Shown here: positions 44,106-51,629 of the stretch, in pieces
Layout of the letters: each line of letters starts with the position of its first letter
Numbering within the stretch: position 1 is the first letter of the stretch
NCBI RefSeq assembly: GCF_018437275.1
Contig: NZ_JAAMFK010000002.1
Span: 1-64,000 of the forward strand
Source: Fructobacillus broussonetiae
GTDB taxonomy: Bacteria > Bacillota > Bacilli > Lactobacillales > Lactobacillaceae
Direction: 5' to 3'
Length of the DNA: 64,000 nucleotides
Position numbers and translations under genes: made by a program
The notes under the pieces: generated by a model
Database searches by the model: none
What the model saw: the letters and a program-made list of their open reading frames with translations, nothing else
Told to the model about the DNA's origin: nothing

Positions 44106-44427
44106 ATATATTCGGCAGTGATCCCCCTATGAATCCGAGTAGCGCAGGGACTCCGATATTCCAAATTATTTTATTTTTATTAGTTATTTTTTTCAAATCA
44201 AAATAAGTTTTACCAGAAGTTGTTGGATAATACAGCGCTTTAGCTATCGTGCTCACATATCCATTATTTAATAATTCTGATAATGCGGTTTCAGTTTCTG
44301 CTTCATTGTGAAGTGGTGATTTTCTGAATATCTCACCTTCTGAAATGTGAACATTTGATGAATCAAAAGAATCAAACTCATTATTTATAAATTTTTTTAG
44401 CAGTAACTCAGCGTTTTTTGTAAGCAT
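44059..44427 (-). CDS. leftward phage cargo protein with C-terminal membrane segments
   Basis: The 122-residue protein has a polar N-terminal domain (LLKKFINNEFDSFDSSNVHIS, then TALSELLNNGYVS, helix-turn-helix-like) and two hydrophobic segments at the C-terminus (about residues 88-105 and 108-120). GGAG sits well before ATG 44427. With the Cas2/VapD-like gene it forms a leftward insertion in the lytic operon. Unrecognised family. Confidence 0.68.
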   Translation of the reverse strand: MLTKNAELLLKKFINNEFDSFDSSNVHISEGEIFRKSPLHNEAETETALSELLNNGYVSTIAKALYYPTTSGKTYFDLKKITNKNKIIWNIGVPALLGFIGGSLPNIFNWLARLIKWLIQLQ

Positions 44428-44465
44428 TATAGTCTCCGTTTTTTATTGTGACGAATGTTTGTAAC

Positions 44466-44480
44466 TAAAGGATACCAAAA
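44466..44480 (+). repeat. TAAAGGATACCAAAA leader repeat, copy 2
   Basis: Identical to 43963-43977, again followed by a strong ribosome binding site. The two copies bracket the 122-residue leftward gene and the small membrane protein gene. Confidence 0.8.
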
Positions 44481-44495
44481 GAAAGGAGGTTCCGT

Positions 44496-44726
44496 ATGGA
44501 AGCTGTAGGAAGTGAGTTCGACCCGTCGAGACAGTACACACAAAAAGAAGTGTGTGAAGTTATCGGGAAAATGTTAGGAAAGAATCGCCCGATTTCAAGT
44601 AAGTGTTTTCGCAACTCGTGGCGAACGAAAAAAGGTTTTCCAAAACCAATAATTGAGCACGGAACGTACAAGGTGTGGTCTGGTTTTGCATTGCATAACT
44701 GGTTTCACAAGAAAGGGAATATTTAG
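44496..44726 (+). CDS. small phage DNA-binding-like protein
   Basis: The 76-residue protein has DPSRQYTQKEVCEVIGKML followed by basic FRNSWRTKKGFPKPI, compatible with a winged-helix excisionase-like or DUF771-like fold. AAAGGAGG precedes the ATG. The next gene starts directly after its stop codon. Confidence 0.65.
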   Translation: MEAVGSEFDPSRQYTQKEVCEVIGKMLGKNRPISSKCFRNSWRTKKGFPKPIIEHGTYKVWSGFALHNWFHKKGNI

Positions 44727-44945
44727 ATGACGAATAGCATGTTTTGGAATGAAGTAATCAACTGGTTTTTCCTAATTGGATCAACCGGTGGATTCATCTA
44801 TATTGTGACCCTATCGCTGGATAAGAATCCCTGGTTTGGTGACAACGACGTGGATCGTGACATTGCACATAATGAGCGCAAGAAGGCTCAACGATTGTTT
44901 AAGGAACAGAAAAAAGCTCTCAAGGCAGCAACCAAGAGAGCTTAG
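44727..44945 (+). CDS. small phage membrane protein
   Basis: The 72-residue protein has one membrane segment (residues 8-29) and a very basic C-terminal tail (KKAQRLFKEQKKALKAATK). It is coupled to the previous gene. An inverted repeat GGCATAAT/ATTATGCC (44945-44975) starts at its stop codon. Confidence 0.65.
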   Translation: MTNSMFWNEVINWFFLIGSTGGFIYIVTLSLDKNPWFGDNDVDRDIAHNERKKAQRLFKEQKKALKAATKRA

Positions 44946-44997
44946 GCATAATGTTTCCACTAAGAAAATTATGCCTCTAGTATATCACGGAGGATAT

Positions 44998-45147
44998 ATG
45001 AACGATAAAGAAATCATCGTTATGCAGAGCGAAATAATTGAGCGACAGCAAAAAATAATTAGAACGCATAACGAACGTTTAATAGAAAACGCTGACGCAG
45101 ATGAAATTGCAGTAATTGGTTTCTCAGGAGGTGATGATGACGATTGA
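44998..45147 (+). CDS. small phage protein, coiled coil, acidic tail
   Basis: The 49-residue protein is helical (EIIVMQSEIIERQQKIIRTH) and ends in a run of aspartates. CGGAGG precedes its ATG. Its end overlaps the start of the next small gene, a common arrangement in phage early operons. Confidence 0.65.
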   Translation: MNDKEIIVMQSEIIERQQKIIRTHNERLIENADADEIAVIGFSGGDDDD

Positions 45148-45271
45148 AAACAGCATGATAATCGGCGCTGAAGAGGAAGAATACCGAAACTCGATGAATG
45201 ACAAGAATCATCATGACATATACGACGAAGACATGGCCTGGTGGTATTACAAACAAAAAGGAGCTATTTAA
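45137..45271 (+). CDS. small acidic phage protein
   Basis: A 44-residue frame (MTIENSMIIGAEEEEYRNS start) begins at 45137, or one codon earlier at 45134, after AGGAGG (45126-45131). It overlaps the preceding gene by about ten bases, and its stop codon abuts the recT start. No family is recognised. Confidence 0.6.
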   Translation: MTIENSMIIGAEEEEYRNSMNDKNHHDIYDEDMAWWYYKQKGAI

Positions 45272-46240
45272 ATGGCATATCAACAAGCAGACCAACAATC
45301 AGTAATCAAGCGACAAAAGCAATTAACGCAGCCTAAGGTTGTTGAACAATTTAGCAAGTTACTAGGGAATAAGGCAGATAACTTCCTGGCCGGACTTTCA
45401 AATGCGGTTGCACAGTACCCTGACCTAGCAAATACAAACCTAACAGACTTGATCACGGTGGCTCAAAAAGTGGCGACCCTTAACCTGTCACTAGTTAGCG
45501 AACTGGGACAAGCCTATATCATTCCGTATAACAACCATGGCAAGGTACAGGCACAGCTTCAACTTGGCTATCGAGGAATTATCCAACTTGTCCAGAATAC
45601 TGGCAATATCGGACGTTTAGGTGGTTCTCCAGTATACGTTGGTAATAAGCCTCACTACAATTTCGTATTCGGCGACTTTTACATGGAAAACGAGGACTTT
45701 AACCCTTACACATCGGACGATGACAATGATAAGAAGGTAGCAGGTTATGTTGCTTACTACTATTTGAAGAACGGCGAACGAGTTGTTAATTACTGGCCAA
45801 TTGAACAAGTAGAAGCACACGCCAAGAAGTTCTCTAAGTCATACAAGGGAAAGGGTACAAAAGGGTACACGCCTTGGTACAACAACTTCGACGCTATGGC
45901 CATTAAGACCGTCATGAAGGACCTACTAAAGTTTGCTCCTAAATCATCAGAATCAGAAGTTCTCATCGAACAAGACAACCGAGCAGAAAGCGAAATGATT
46001 GATGTCACTGATACTGAACAGCATGAGCAGCCAGAGGTAATTGAGCACCAAGAAAGTAATGAACCTAATCCAGAAGTGGAAAAGGCGGAGACGGTCAATA
46101 CCGATGAAGTTCACCCTTGGCATAAGGAACAACAATCTAACGATGATATTGAAGTGCCGTTCGAGGAAGAAAGCGCTCAAACTCAATCAGAACAGGGTGC
46201 GATGTTTGAAGACTTGCAAGAATTAAAGGACTTGAAATAA
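45272..46240 (+). CDS. recT: RecT single-strand annealing recombinase
   Basis: The 322-residue protein has the RecT core: NLTDLITVAQKVATLNLSL, then QAYIIPYNNHGKVQAQLQLGYRGIIQL, and a Lys-rich FDAMAIKTVMKDLLKFAP block. It anneals single-stranded DNA in phage recombination. The acidic C-terminal 90 residues are low complexity, as in other RecT proteins. No YqaJ exonuclease gene lies beside it; a DUF1351 gene follows. Confidence 0.92.
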   Translation: MAYQQADQQSVIKRQKQLTQPKVVEQFSKLLGNKADNFLAGLSNAVAQYPDLANTNLTDLITVAQKVATLNLSLVSELGQAYIIPYNNHGKVQAQLQLGYRGIIQLVQNTGNIGRLGGSPVYVGNKPHYNFVFGDFYMENEDFNPYTSDDDNDKKVAGYVAYYYLKNGERVVNYWPIEQVEAHAKKFSKSYKGKGTKGYTPWYNNFDAMAIKTVMKDLLKFAPKSSESEVLIEQDNRAESEMIDVTDTEQHEQPEVIEHQESNEPNPEVEKAETVNTDEVHPWHKEQQSNDDIEVPFEEESAQTQSEQGAMFEDLQELKDLK

Positions 46241-46252
46241 GGGGAAAGAATT

Positions 46253-46927
46253 ATGCCAGAACAAAATGAAGCGTTGCCGGTTGTTTTTTACGAAGCAGGC
46301 GAAATCAAAGGATTAGACGATGTGATGGCGTACATTCAATCGTTTAAGTTCCCAGAGGACTTGACCGACAAAGACAACTTCCGTTTTGTGACTAGCCAGC
46401 GGGCTAACATCAATAAGTTAATCAAAGAAGCGAAAAAGCTGGTTAAGAAAGGCAAAAAAGAAGCTGCCGATAAGTGGGAAGCAGAAAACCATAAGGAGCT
46501 GGTACTTCTTGAAACGATTGAGTCCCTGGAAGCAGACCTTGGCGAGTCAGTGTTGGCCGAGCAGAACCAACGCTTGGCCGGCTGGCTTCCGCAACTTGAA
46601 GAGGTCATTGAGGAGCAAAATCGTCGACGCGAACTAGACGAAAACCACAAATTGACTTCAACTAAGTGGCGACTGCTTGGATCATTCACACCAACTGGGA
46701 AACTAAAGAACTCGGTTGTTAATGAAATTGTCAAGGAAGCAGACTTACAGAAGTACAAGCAGAACGAAAAACCAAGATTAACAGAAAAGCAGGTTTTTGT
46801 ACGCGGAATCAAGTCAAAGCTAATTTCATCTTGGGGACAGATTGACGATGATGGCGTTTATTCTGGTTCGGAAGTTAAACAACTGATTGACCCAATTAGG
46901 CAGTACATTTTGGATAACAACAAATAG
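46253..46927 (+). CDS. DUF1351 family phage protein
   Basis: The 224-residue protein is rich in charged helices (about residues 55-130) and carries a basic LIKEAKKLVKKGKKEA segment and RGIKSKLISSWG near the end. Proteins of this kind sit between recT and ssb in many lactic acid bacteria phages and may assist recombination. Family call is by pattern and position. Confidence 0.7.
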   Translation: MPEQNEALPVVFYEAGEIKGLDDVMAYIQSFKFPEDLTDKDNFRFVTSQRANINKLIKEAKKLVKKGKKEAADKWEAENHKELVLLETIESLEADLGESVLAEQNQRLAGWLPQLEEVIEEQNRRRELDENHKLTSTKWRLLGSFTPTGKLKNSVVNEIVKEADLQKYKQNEKPRLTEKQVFVRGIKSKLISSWGQIDDDGVYSGSEVKQLIDPIRQYILDNNK

Positions 46928-46938
46928 GAGGAACAATC

Positions 46939-47385
46939 ATGATTAACCGAGTTGTATTAATTGGACGATTAACCCGTGATGTAGAGGTTAAATATACGCA
47001 GTCAGGCATTGCGGTTGGTTCGTTTAACCTAGCCGTTCAAAGAGGTTTTAAGAACGACAATGGAGACCGTGAGAGCGATTTTATCAACGCAGTTATCTGG
47101 CGTAAGGCGGCGGAAAACTTTGCCAACTTCACTGGCAAGGGAGCGCTTGTAGCTATCGAGGGACGGCTTGCTACTCGTAACTATGAGAACCAGCAAGGTC
47201 AGCGTGTCTATGTAACGGAGGTCAATGTCGATAACTTCTCATTGCTTGAGAACAAGGCAGAAGCCGAGAAGCGCCGTCAGAATAACGGAACAAGCGGAGG
47301 TCAGCAACAAAAACAACAGGCTTCCGATAACCCATTCGCAGGTCAGCAGGGTGTGAACATCTCTGATGATGACTTGCCATTCTAG
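46939..47385 (+). CDS. ssb: single-stranded DNA-binding protein
   Basis: The 148-residue protein has the SSB OB-fold (MINRVVLIGRLTRDVEVKYTQSGIAVGSF) and ends with the partner-binding tail DDDLPF after a Gln-rich linker. AGGAGG precedes the ATG. Confidence 0.96.
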   Translation: MINRVVLIGRLTRDVEVKYTQSGIAVGSFNLAVQRGFKNDNGDRESDFINAVIWRKAAENFANFTGKGALVAIEGRLATRNYENQQGQRVYVTEVNVDNFSLLENKAEAEKRRQNNGTSGGQQQKQQASDNPFAGQQGVNISDDDLPF

Positions 47386-47448
47386 AAAGGAGCTTCAAAA
47401 ACCAATGACTAAGAATGATCTACTTGCCTCAGAATAGAAGGTGTAGTG

Positions 47449-48168
47449 ATGACTAAGATATCTAAGTATAAGAAGCAGAAATACACAATTCTGTCTAATC
47501 AGGTACTTCATGATGACAGGCTGTCTTGGAAAGCTCGTGGAATATTTGGCTATTTGTACGCACAACACAACGACTGGGACTTCTACGAAATTGAAGTGAT
47601 GAAACACGCTACTGATGGAAGAGCTAGTCTCAGAAGTGGTCTTAAGGAATTAGAAGAACACGGATATCTAAAGCGCAAACGAGTTAAAGATGATAAAGGA
47701 CATTGGGGTGTTTCTGAATGGATAATCAACGATGAGCCTATGTTCGATTTTCGTACATACGGTAATCGTACATGCGAAAATCAAACACTAACAAATACTA
47801 ACTTAACAAATACTAATAATAACAAAGGGGGGGAGACAGAGAGTGTATATACGACAGAACAATTCTGTGATTTCTTCCAAGAAAAAATAGGATTAATTCC
47901 AGATCAATTCCTATTTAAAGAGCTAATTGATAATGGTTATTCAATCAATAATTTAAAAGATGTCGTTAACATGGCTAAGTCATGGACGAACCCTAAGAAC
48001 TTAACGCCATCCAGATTGTACGCAAGAATCGATCAGTATCTAACGCAAGCTCATGAGATGGGATACTTCGGAGGAATAACTCCTGAAGAACGTTCATCAA
48101 TGGAAGCTAATGAAAAAGCAAAACGATTAGGAATTGATTTTAACTTTCCAAAAATGGAGGGGTTTTAA
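47449..48168 (+). CDS. phage replisome organiser / replication initiator
   Basis: The 239-residue protein has an N-terminal helix-turn-helix domain (KYTILSNQVLHDDRLSWKARGIFGYL, ATDGRASLRSGLKELEEHGYL), an Asn/Thr-rich linker and a C-terminal DnaD-like domain. Direct repeats in the linker-coding DNA (47789-47816) look like origin iterons, as in other phages whose origin lies inside this gene. A run of seven G follows at 47827-47833. No DnaC-type loader follows. Confidence 0.8.
   Translation: MTKISKYKKQKYTILSNQVLHDDRLSWKARGIFGYLYAQHNDWDFYEIEVMKHATDGRASLRSGLKELEEHGYLKRKRVKDDKGHWGVSEWIINDEPMFDFRTYGNRTCENQTLTNTNLTNTNNNKGGETESVYTTEQFCDFFQEKIGLIPDQFLFKELIDNGYSINNLKDVVNMAKSWTNPKNLTPSRLYARIDQYLTQAHEMGYFGGITPEERSSMEANEKAKRLGIDFNFPKMEGF
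47789..47816 (+). repeat. iterons, candidate phage replication origin
   Basis: TAACAAATACTAA occurs at 47789-47801 and 47804-47816, 15 bases apart, with a weaker copy before it. The DNA is very AT-rich. It encodes the TNTNLTNTN linker of the replication initiator. Confidence 0.55.
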
Positions 48169-48315
48169 ATGACAGTGTACAATGCAGTGCTTCAAGGATG
48201 GTTCGGTCCAGAACCTGACATCGCATTGGAAGTGAATCCTGCACATCATCGTGATTTGCTTGAAGCTCAAGGATTAGTCAATCGTGATGGTTTGAATTTT
48301 AACGGAGAGGATTAG
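48169..48315 (+). CDS. small phage protein, unknown
   Basis: The 48-residue frame starts MTVYNAVLQGWFGPEPDIALEV, right after the initiator gene, with GGAGG six to eleven bases upstream, and its stop abuts the next start codon. No family is recognised. Confidence 0.62.
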   Translation: MTVYNAVLQGWFGPEPDIALEVNPAHHRDLLEAQGLVNRDGLNFNGED

Positions 48316-48906
48316 ATGGCGGAAACGATAAAGATTGAGTTTGACATCAAGCCACAGCAACAAGAGCGTCCTCGTATTGGTGTAAAGAAAGTTCTTAGCA
48401 AGATGGGATACTACAAAAATAAGAACTATTTGTATGATCCGGTAAAGACGGTTAACTACAAAAAGAAGGTGGTGATAAATTTGGGATATACGGTGGATCA
48501 GTTATTTACTGATTATTTCTCTGGAACAATTGAAAAGCAGATTGCTTGGCGTAGATTTGAGTTGCGTTTTGATAACCCTGTTCGTGATGAAAACATTGGC
48601 GGTGGGAAGAAGCAAAATGAAATTAGCCGGGCGCTTGATAATCAGATTATTAGGGAAGAGTCAGACCCCGAAATTATCCAGTTAACTATCCGGTATGAGT
48701 CGGTTAAACAGTTTATGCAAACAATTGACCAACAGATTGTCACAATACTTGATTATCATTATGACAAGCAAAAGCACTATACGTGGCCTAAAATTGCTCA
48801 AATGATGTACAAGTCGAAGAGCCAGTGTATTCGTGACGTACAGCGTATAAAGGAAAAGTATTACAATTCTCATTGGTCACGACCTGTGGAAAACTTGACC
48901 CTCTAA
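48316..48906 (+). CDS. apparent fusion of RusA N-terminal fragment with RinA/DUF722-type late regulator
   Basis: The 196-residue frame has two parts. Residues 1-57 (IEFDIKPQQQERPRIGVKK, YLYDPVKTVNYKKKV) look like the N-terminal half of a RusA Holliday junction resolvase; the catalytic aspartates of the second half are absent. Residues 58-196 (DENIGGGKKQNEIS, ESDPEIIQL, then a basic C-terminal helix-turn-helix YTWPKIAQMMYKSKSQCIRDVQ) match RinA/DUF722-type regulators of late genes. A TTG at 48482 may start the regulator alone. A deletion joining two genes is the likely origin. Confidence 0.68.
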   Translation: MAETIKIEFDIKPQQQERPRIGVKKVLSKMGYYKNKNYLYDPVKTVNYKKKVVINLGYTVDQLFTDYFSGTIEKQIAWRRFELRFDNPVRDENIGGGKKQNEISRALDNQIIREESDPEIIQLTIRYESVKQFMQTIDQQIVTILDYHYDKQKHYTWPKIAQMMYKSKSQCIRDVQRIKEKYYNSHWSRPVENLTL

Positions 48907-48909
48907 AAA

Positions 48910-48929
48910 CATGCGACTATCATGCGACT
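48910..48929 (+). repeat. two CATGCGACT direct repeats, 11 bases apart
   Basis: CATGCGACT occurs at 48910-48918 and 48921-48929, one helical turn apart, directly after the late-regulator gene. This suits a transcription factor site controlling the late genes or the adjacent RNA. Confidence 0.5.
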
Positions 48930-48963
48930 TTTTGCCTTAAAAAACGTGTTATATTTGTATTGT

Positions 48964-49247
48964 GGTTATTTCAGATAGCCAAGGGAATGAGCAACCCATC
49001 TCCAAATGGTGTCTTGTCATGAGTGCTTGCCTTTCAATTTATCGCATTGGTTAGCTCGTTCCCGTTATGAACAAAGCCAAGTGGCCCGTGGTTGCCTGCA
49101 AGCGGTTGTTAAATCAACGCCACGGTTAGAAATATCGTTACGGGTGCGACTCCCGTGTTGTTCTTAGCTTGCGATGACTAGTTTCTATACTAACTAAGAG
49201 CGAGCATATGTGACCATTTCCTGGTGGTTGTGGTCACGGTACATATG
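48964..49247 (+). ncRNA. large structured RNA candidate with tRNA-like domain
   Basis: The 410-base gap at 48907-49319 has no gene but many helices: GGTTAT/ATAGCC (48964-48969, 48975-48980); a 10-bp GGGAATGAGC/GCTCGTTCCC (48983-48992, 49054-49063); a tRNA-like unit with GAACAA/TTGTTC (49069-49074, 49158-49163), GCC/GGC, CCGTGG/CCACGG (49086-49091, 49120-49125), GTTG/CAAC and a seven-base T-loop-like arm ACGGG/CCCGT (49140-49144, 49152-49156); TAGTT/AACTA; and a final CATATGT-GACCA stem (49205-49216, 49231-49247). It is too short for GOLLD or ROOL RNA. Function unknown. Confidence 0.6.
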
Positions 49248-49352
49248 ACTGTTTTCATTTTGGAAATGGTCATTTTTGACATTAAATGACAATAAATGAA
49301 TATTTGATATATAATTGAAATGAATAAAACTTATTGGTTAGGAGATGTTGAG

Positions 49353-49883
49353 ATGGATGCATTCACATCACGAGTTCGACGCACCATTGGAATTGATGGG
49401 TTGATTTCTACAGTTGTCGGGGCGTTTATTACTATTTGGCCAGAAAAGAGTGCCAGCTTTGTTGCGGGTATGATTGGATTTGCTTTTTTCGCAATTGGGG
49501 TCTCTAAGTTAGTAATTTCTATTCGGGATACAGAACAAGGTCGCTCCAACCGTATTATCGGTATTATCATGTCAATTCTTTACATGGTGGCAGGTGTTTT
49601 GATTCTTATCGATCTTGAAACGGCGGCCCTATCACTTCTGATCGTAGTGGGAGTCTTCACTGGTTTGACCTGGGCTGTTGAAGGAATTGTGCAAATGGCA
49701 ATCATTAATCGCTGGGGAAGCAATCGAGTATGGCCGTTCATTTCAGCTTTGATCAGTTTGCTAGCTGGATTGACGTTGGTATTTAGCCCATTCTTCGGTG
49801 GATTGCTATTGTGGGAATTCCTCGGAATTATGCTACTAGTAGTTGGTATCGTTAAGCTGATACAGTTCGCTACCATGCGTTAA
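49353..49883 (+). CDS. HdeD family (DUF308) membrane protein, prophage cargo
   Basis: The 176-residue protein has six membrane segments in three repeats (IDGLISTVVGAFITIWPEKSASFVAGMIG pattern), typical of HdeD-like acid-resistance membrane proteins. GGAG lies eight bases before ATG 49353; a TATAAT stands at 49310-49315. Its own terminator marks it as an independent cargo gene between early and late phage genes. Confidence 0.83.
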   Translation: MDAFTSRVRRTIGIDGLISTVVGAFITIWPEKSASFVAGMIGFAFFAIGVSKLVISIRDTEQGRSNRIIGIIMSILYMVAGVLILIDLETAALSLLIVVGVFTGLTWAVEGIVQMAIINRWGSNRVWPFISALISLLAGLTLVFSPFFGGLLLWEFLGIMLLVVGIVKLIQFATMR

Positions 49884-49908
49884 TAAATACAATTAAATAA
49901 TAAATAAT

Positions 49909-49947
49909 AAAACCACTAGTTAGTTCAGTCTAACGGTGGTTTTTATT
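49909..49947 (+). terminator. terminator after the HdeD-like gene
   Basis: AAAACCAC (49909-49916) pairs with GTGGTTTT (49936-49943), extended by GTTAG/CTAAC, before a T-rich tail. Confidence 0.83.
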
Positions 49948-49960
49948 TTGGAGGCGAAAA

Positions 49961-50110
49961 ATGAAAGATTATTTGAAGTTTAAGGTTACTAATACAATGG
50001 CGCACATGGCTAATGCGGCTGCTTACTTATTACTAGGCGGCCTGCTTGCCGGAGCAACAGGTATCATGATCATTGGCGCTAAGATGTTGTGGTTCGGGGT
50101 AAGATTGTAA
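49961..50110 (+). CDS. small phage membrane protein
   Basis: The 49-residue frame (start MKDYLKFKVTNTMAHM) has one glycine-rich membrane segment, residues 20-45. GGAGG lies six bases before the ATG. A holin role is unlikely at this position; function unknown. Confidence 0.62.
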   Translation: MKDYLKFKVTNTMAHMANAAAYLLLGGLLAGATGIMIIGAKMLWFGVRL

Positions 50111-50232
50111 TACAAAGAGAGTTGTTAATAATTATGAATAAAGCAGCTAATTATACACAAATTGGTTCTTCTTTTGATTTGATTCCTGTATCCTTATCTT
50201 GTAAGTTGATAAACAGGAAGGAATACAAAGAT

Positions 50233-50790
50233 ATGGATGAACAAACAATGCAGTTAACAGCAAAGCTTGCTGAAATTACTGTTAGGAACACTGCTTCTGC
50301 AGTAATTGAAAAAATTAAAACTGTTAAGGCGAAAAAGAATGATCAAGAAACAATTGCTGAGCTAACTGAAATTATCCAAGATTTGATCGATGATAAGCAA
50401 AACTTAGTTTTAATTTCTAAGGGATTAGAAAATGAGTTAGTGTCTCAGAAGTTAACCGATGAGGATGTGAAAAGTATTAGTGATACAATCTTGCCAATCA
50501 TCATCAAGTTTGCGGAAGCTAGTGACGATGGGGGGCAATTGGTTGAAAATATAAACTTAATTAAGCCACTAATCTCCAAAGAAATGTTAACCATAATGCA
50601 ATTGCTAGGGTTTAATTATAAAAAAGCTATTGGAGAACCATTAACTCAGCTCTTAAATAATAAAATTAAGTCATTTGAAATTAAAGAGAATGATGAATTA
50701 CAATTAGCTGTAGTACAAAGAGATACAGAATATTATAAGCTGATGCAAAACGAAAAAGCGATTCAGAATATTAAAGATTTTAAACAGTAA
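50233..50790 (+). CDS. AT-rich phage cargo protein, coiled-coil-like, unknown
   Basis: The 185-residue protein is mostly charged helices (LAEITVRNTASAVIEKIKTVK, IAELTEIIQDLIDDKQNLV). Start codons at 50089 and 50134 are possible, but the folded part begins at 50233 with AGGAAGG upstream. The DNA is far richer in A and T than the neighbouring late genes and ends in its own terminator, so it is probably acquired cargo. I recognise no family; defence or superinfection roles are only possible. Confidence 0.65.
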   Translation: MDEQTMQLTAKLAEITVRNTASAVIEKIKTVKAKKNDQETIAELTEIIQDLIDDKQNLVLISKGLENELVSQKLTDEDVKSISDTILPIIIKFAEASDDGGQLVENINLIKPLISKEMLTIMQLLGFNYKKAIGEPLTQLLNNKIKSFEIKENDELQLAVVQRDTEYYKLMQNEKAIQNIKDFKQ

Positions 50791-50794
50791 AGTA

Positions 50795-50821
50795 AAAAGA
50801 CAGCTCAGGCTGTCTTTTTTA
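50795..50821 (+). terminator. terminator before the terminase genes
   Basis: A perfect 10-bp stem (50795-50804 with 50809-50818), loop TCAG, and a T-run. Confidence 0.87.
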
Positions 50822-50858
50822 GTGCATATATCAAAAAGAAAGGAGGAGCTACAATGAC

Positions 50859-51629
50859 ATGACAAAACGTGATGAAGCTAAGCAAGACTACTTAGCTGGT
50901 ATGAAGTACAAGGAGATTGCTGAGAAGTATGATGTTAGCTTAAGTACAGTTAAGTCTTGGAAGTCTCGTTACTGGTCAGATGAAACCAAGGTTGCAACCT
51001 CTAATAAAAAAGTTGCAACCAAGTCGCAAAAGGTTGCAACAAAAAAAGAGCTACATCCAGCTATTCAAGAGTTGGAAGATAGCAACCTAAATGACAAGCA
51101 AAAAGCCTTTGTTAGCGAGTATGTGAGACTTGCTAATGCGACTCAGGCTTACATCAATGCGTATGATGTTGACTACAATATAGCCAAAACAACAGGGCCA
51201 CGATTGTTGGAAAATGTTGGAATTAAAAGTGAAATCAAACGTCTGCGTCAGGCTCGATTAGCAGAGCTCGACATAGACGTTTTTTCGTTGGTCGATGATA
51301 TGGCCAAAGAGGCCAAGGCTGATATTGGATCGTATGCCGATTGGGGTTCTGATGAGTTTCAATACAAAGATGAAACCACCGGTAAAGAGCTAACAGGACA
51401 CAAGTCTTGGGTTGCCTTAAAAGATAAGTCCAAAGTCGATACTAAGGCTATTAAGAAGATTACTGTTGGCAAAGATGGTCCAATTGTCGAATTACATGAT
51501 CGCAATAAAGCTCGCAAGGAACTATTAGAGTATTTGAACGGCAAGGGTGTATTTGATAGCGGGACTAGCAATGGCGAAATGATAATTAACATGGACTCAT
51601 TCGAGGGGAAGGGAAATGGCAACAATTAA
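50859..51629 (+). CDS. phage terminase small subunit
   Basis: The 256-residue protein has an N-terminal helix-turn-helix (GMKYKEIAEKYDVSLSTVKSWK) and the terminase small-subunit core LNDKQKAFVSEYVRLANATQAYINAY. A spacer holds three KVAT repeats. It recognises the packaging site. It overlaps the large subunit gene by 14 bases. AAAGGAGGAG precedes the ATG. Confidence 0.92.
   Translation: MTKRDEAKQDYLAGMKYKEIAEKYDVSLSTVKSWKSRYWSDETKVATSNKKVATKSQKVATKKELHPAIQELEDSNLNDKQKAFVSEYVRLANATQAYINAYDVDYNIAKTTGPRLLENVGIKSEIKRLRQARLAELDIDVFSLVDDMAKEAKADIGSYADWGSDEFQYKDETTGKELTGHKSWVALKDKSKVDTKAIKKITVGKDGPIVELHDRNKARKELLEYLNGKGVFDSGTSNGEMIINMDSFEGKGNGNN

Noticed and set aside
49069-49163. Genuine phage tRNA gene
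   Set aside because: The T-loop lacks the second T of TTC, the anticodon-like arm has a six-base loop on a long stem, the acceptor has only six pairs, and no CCA follows.
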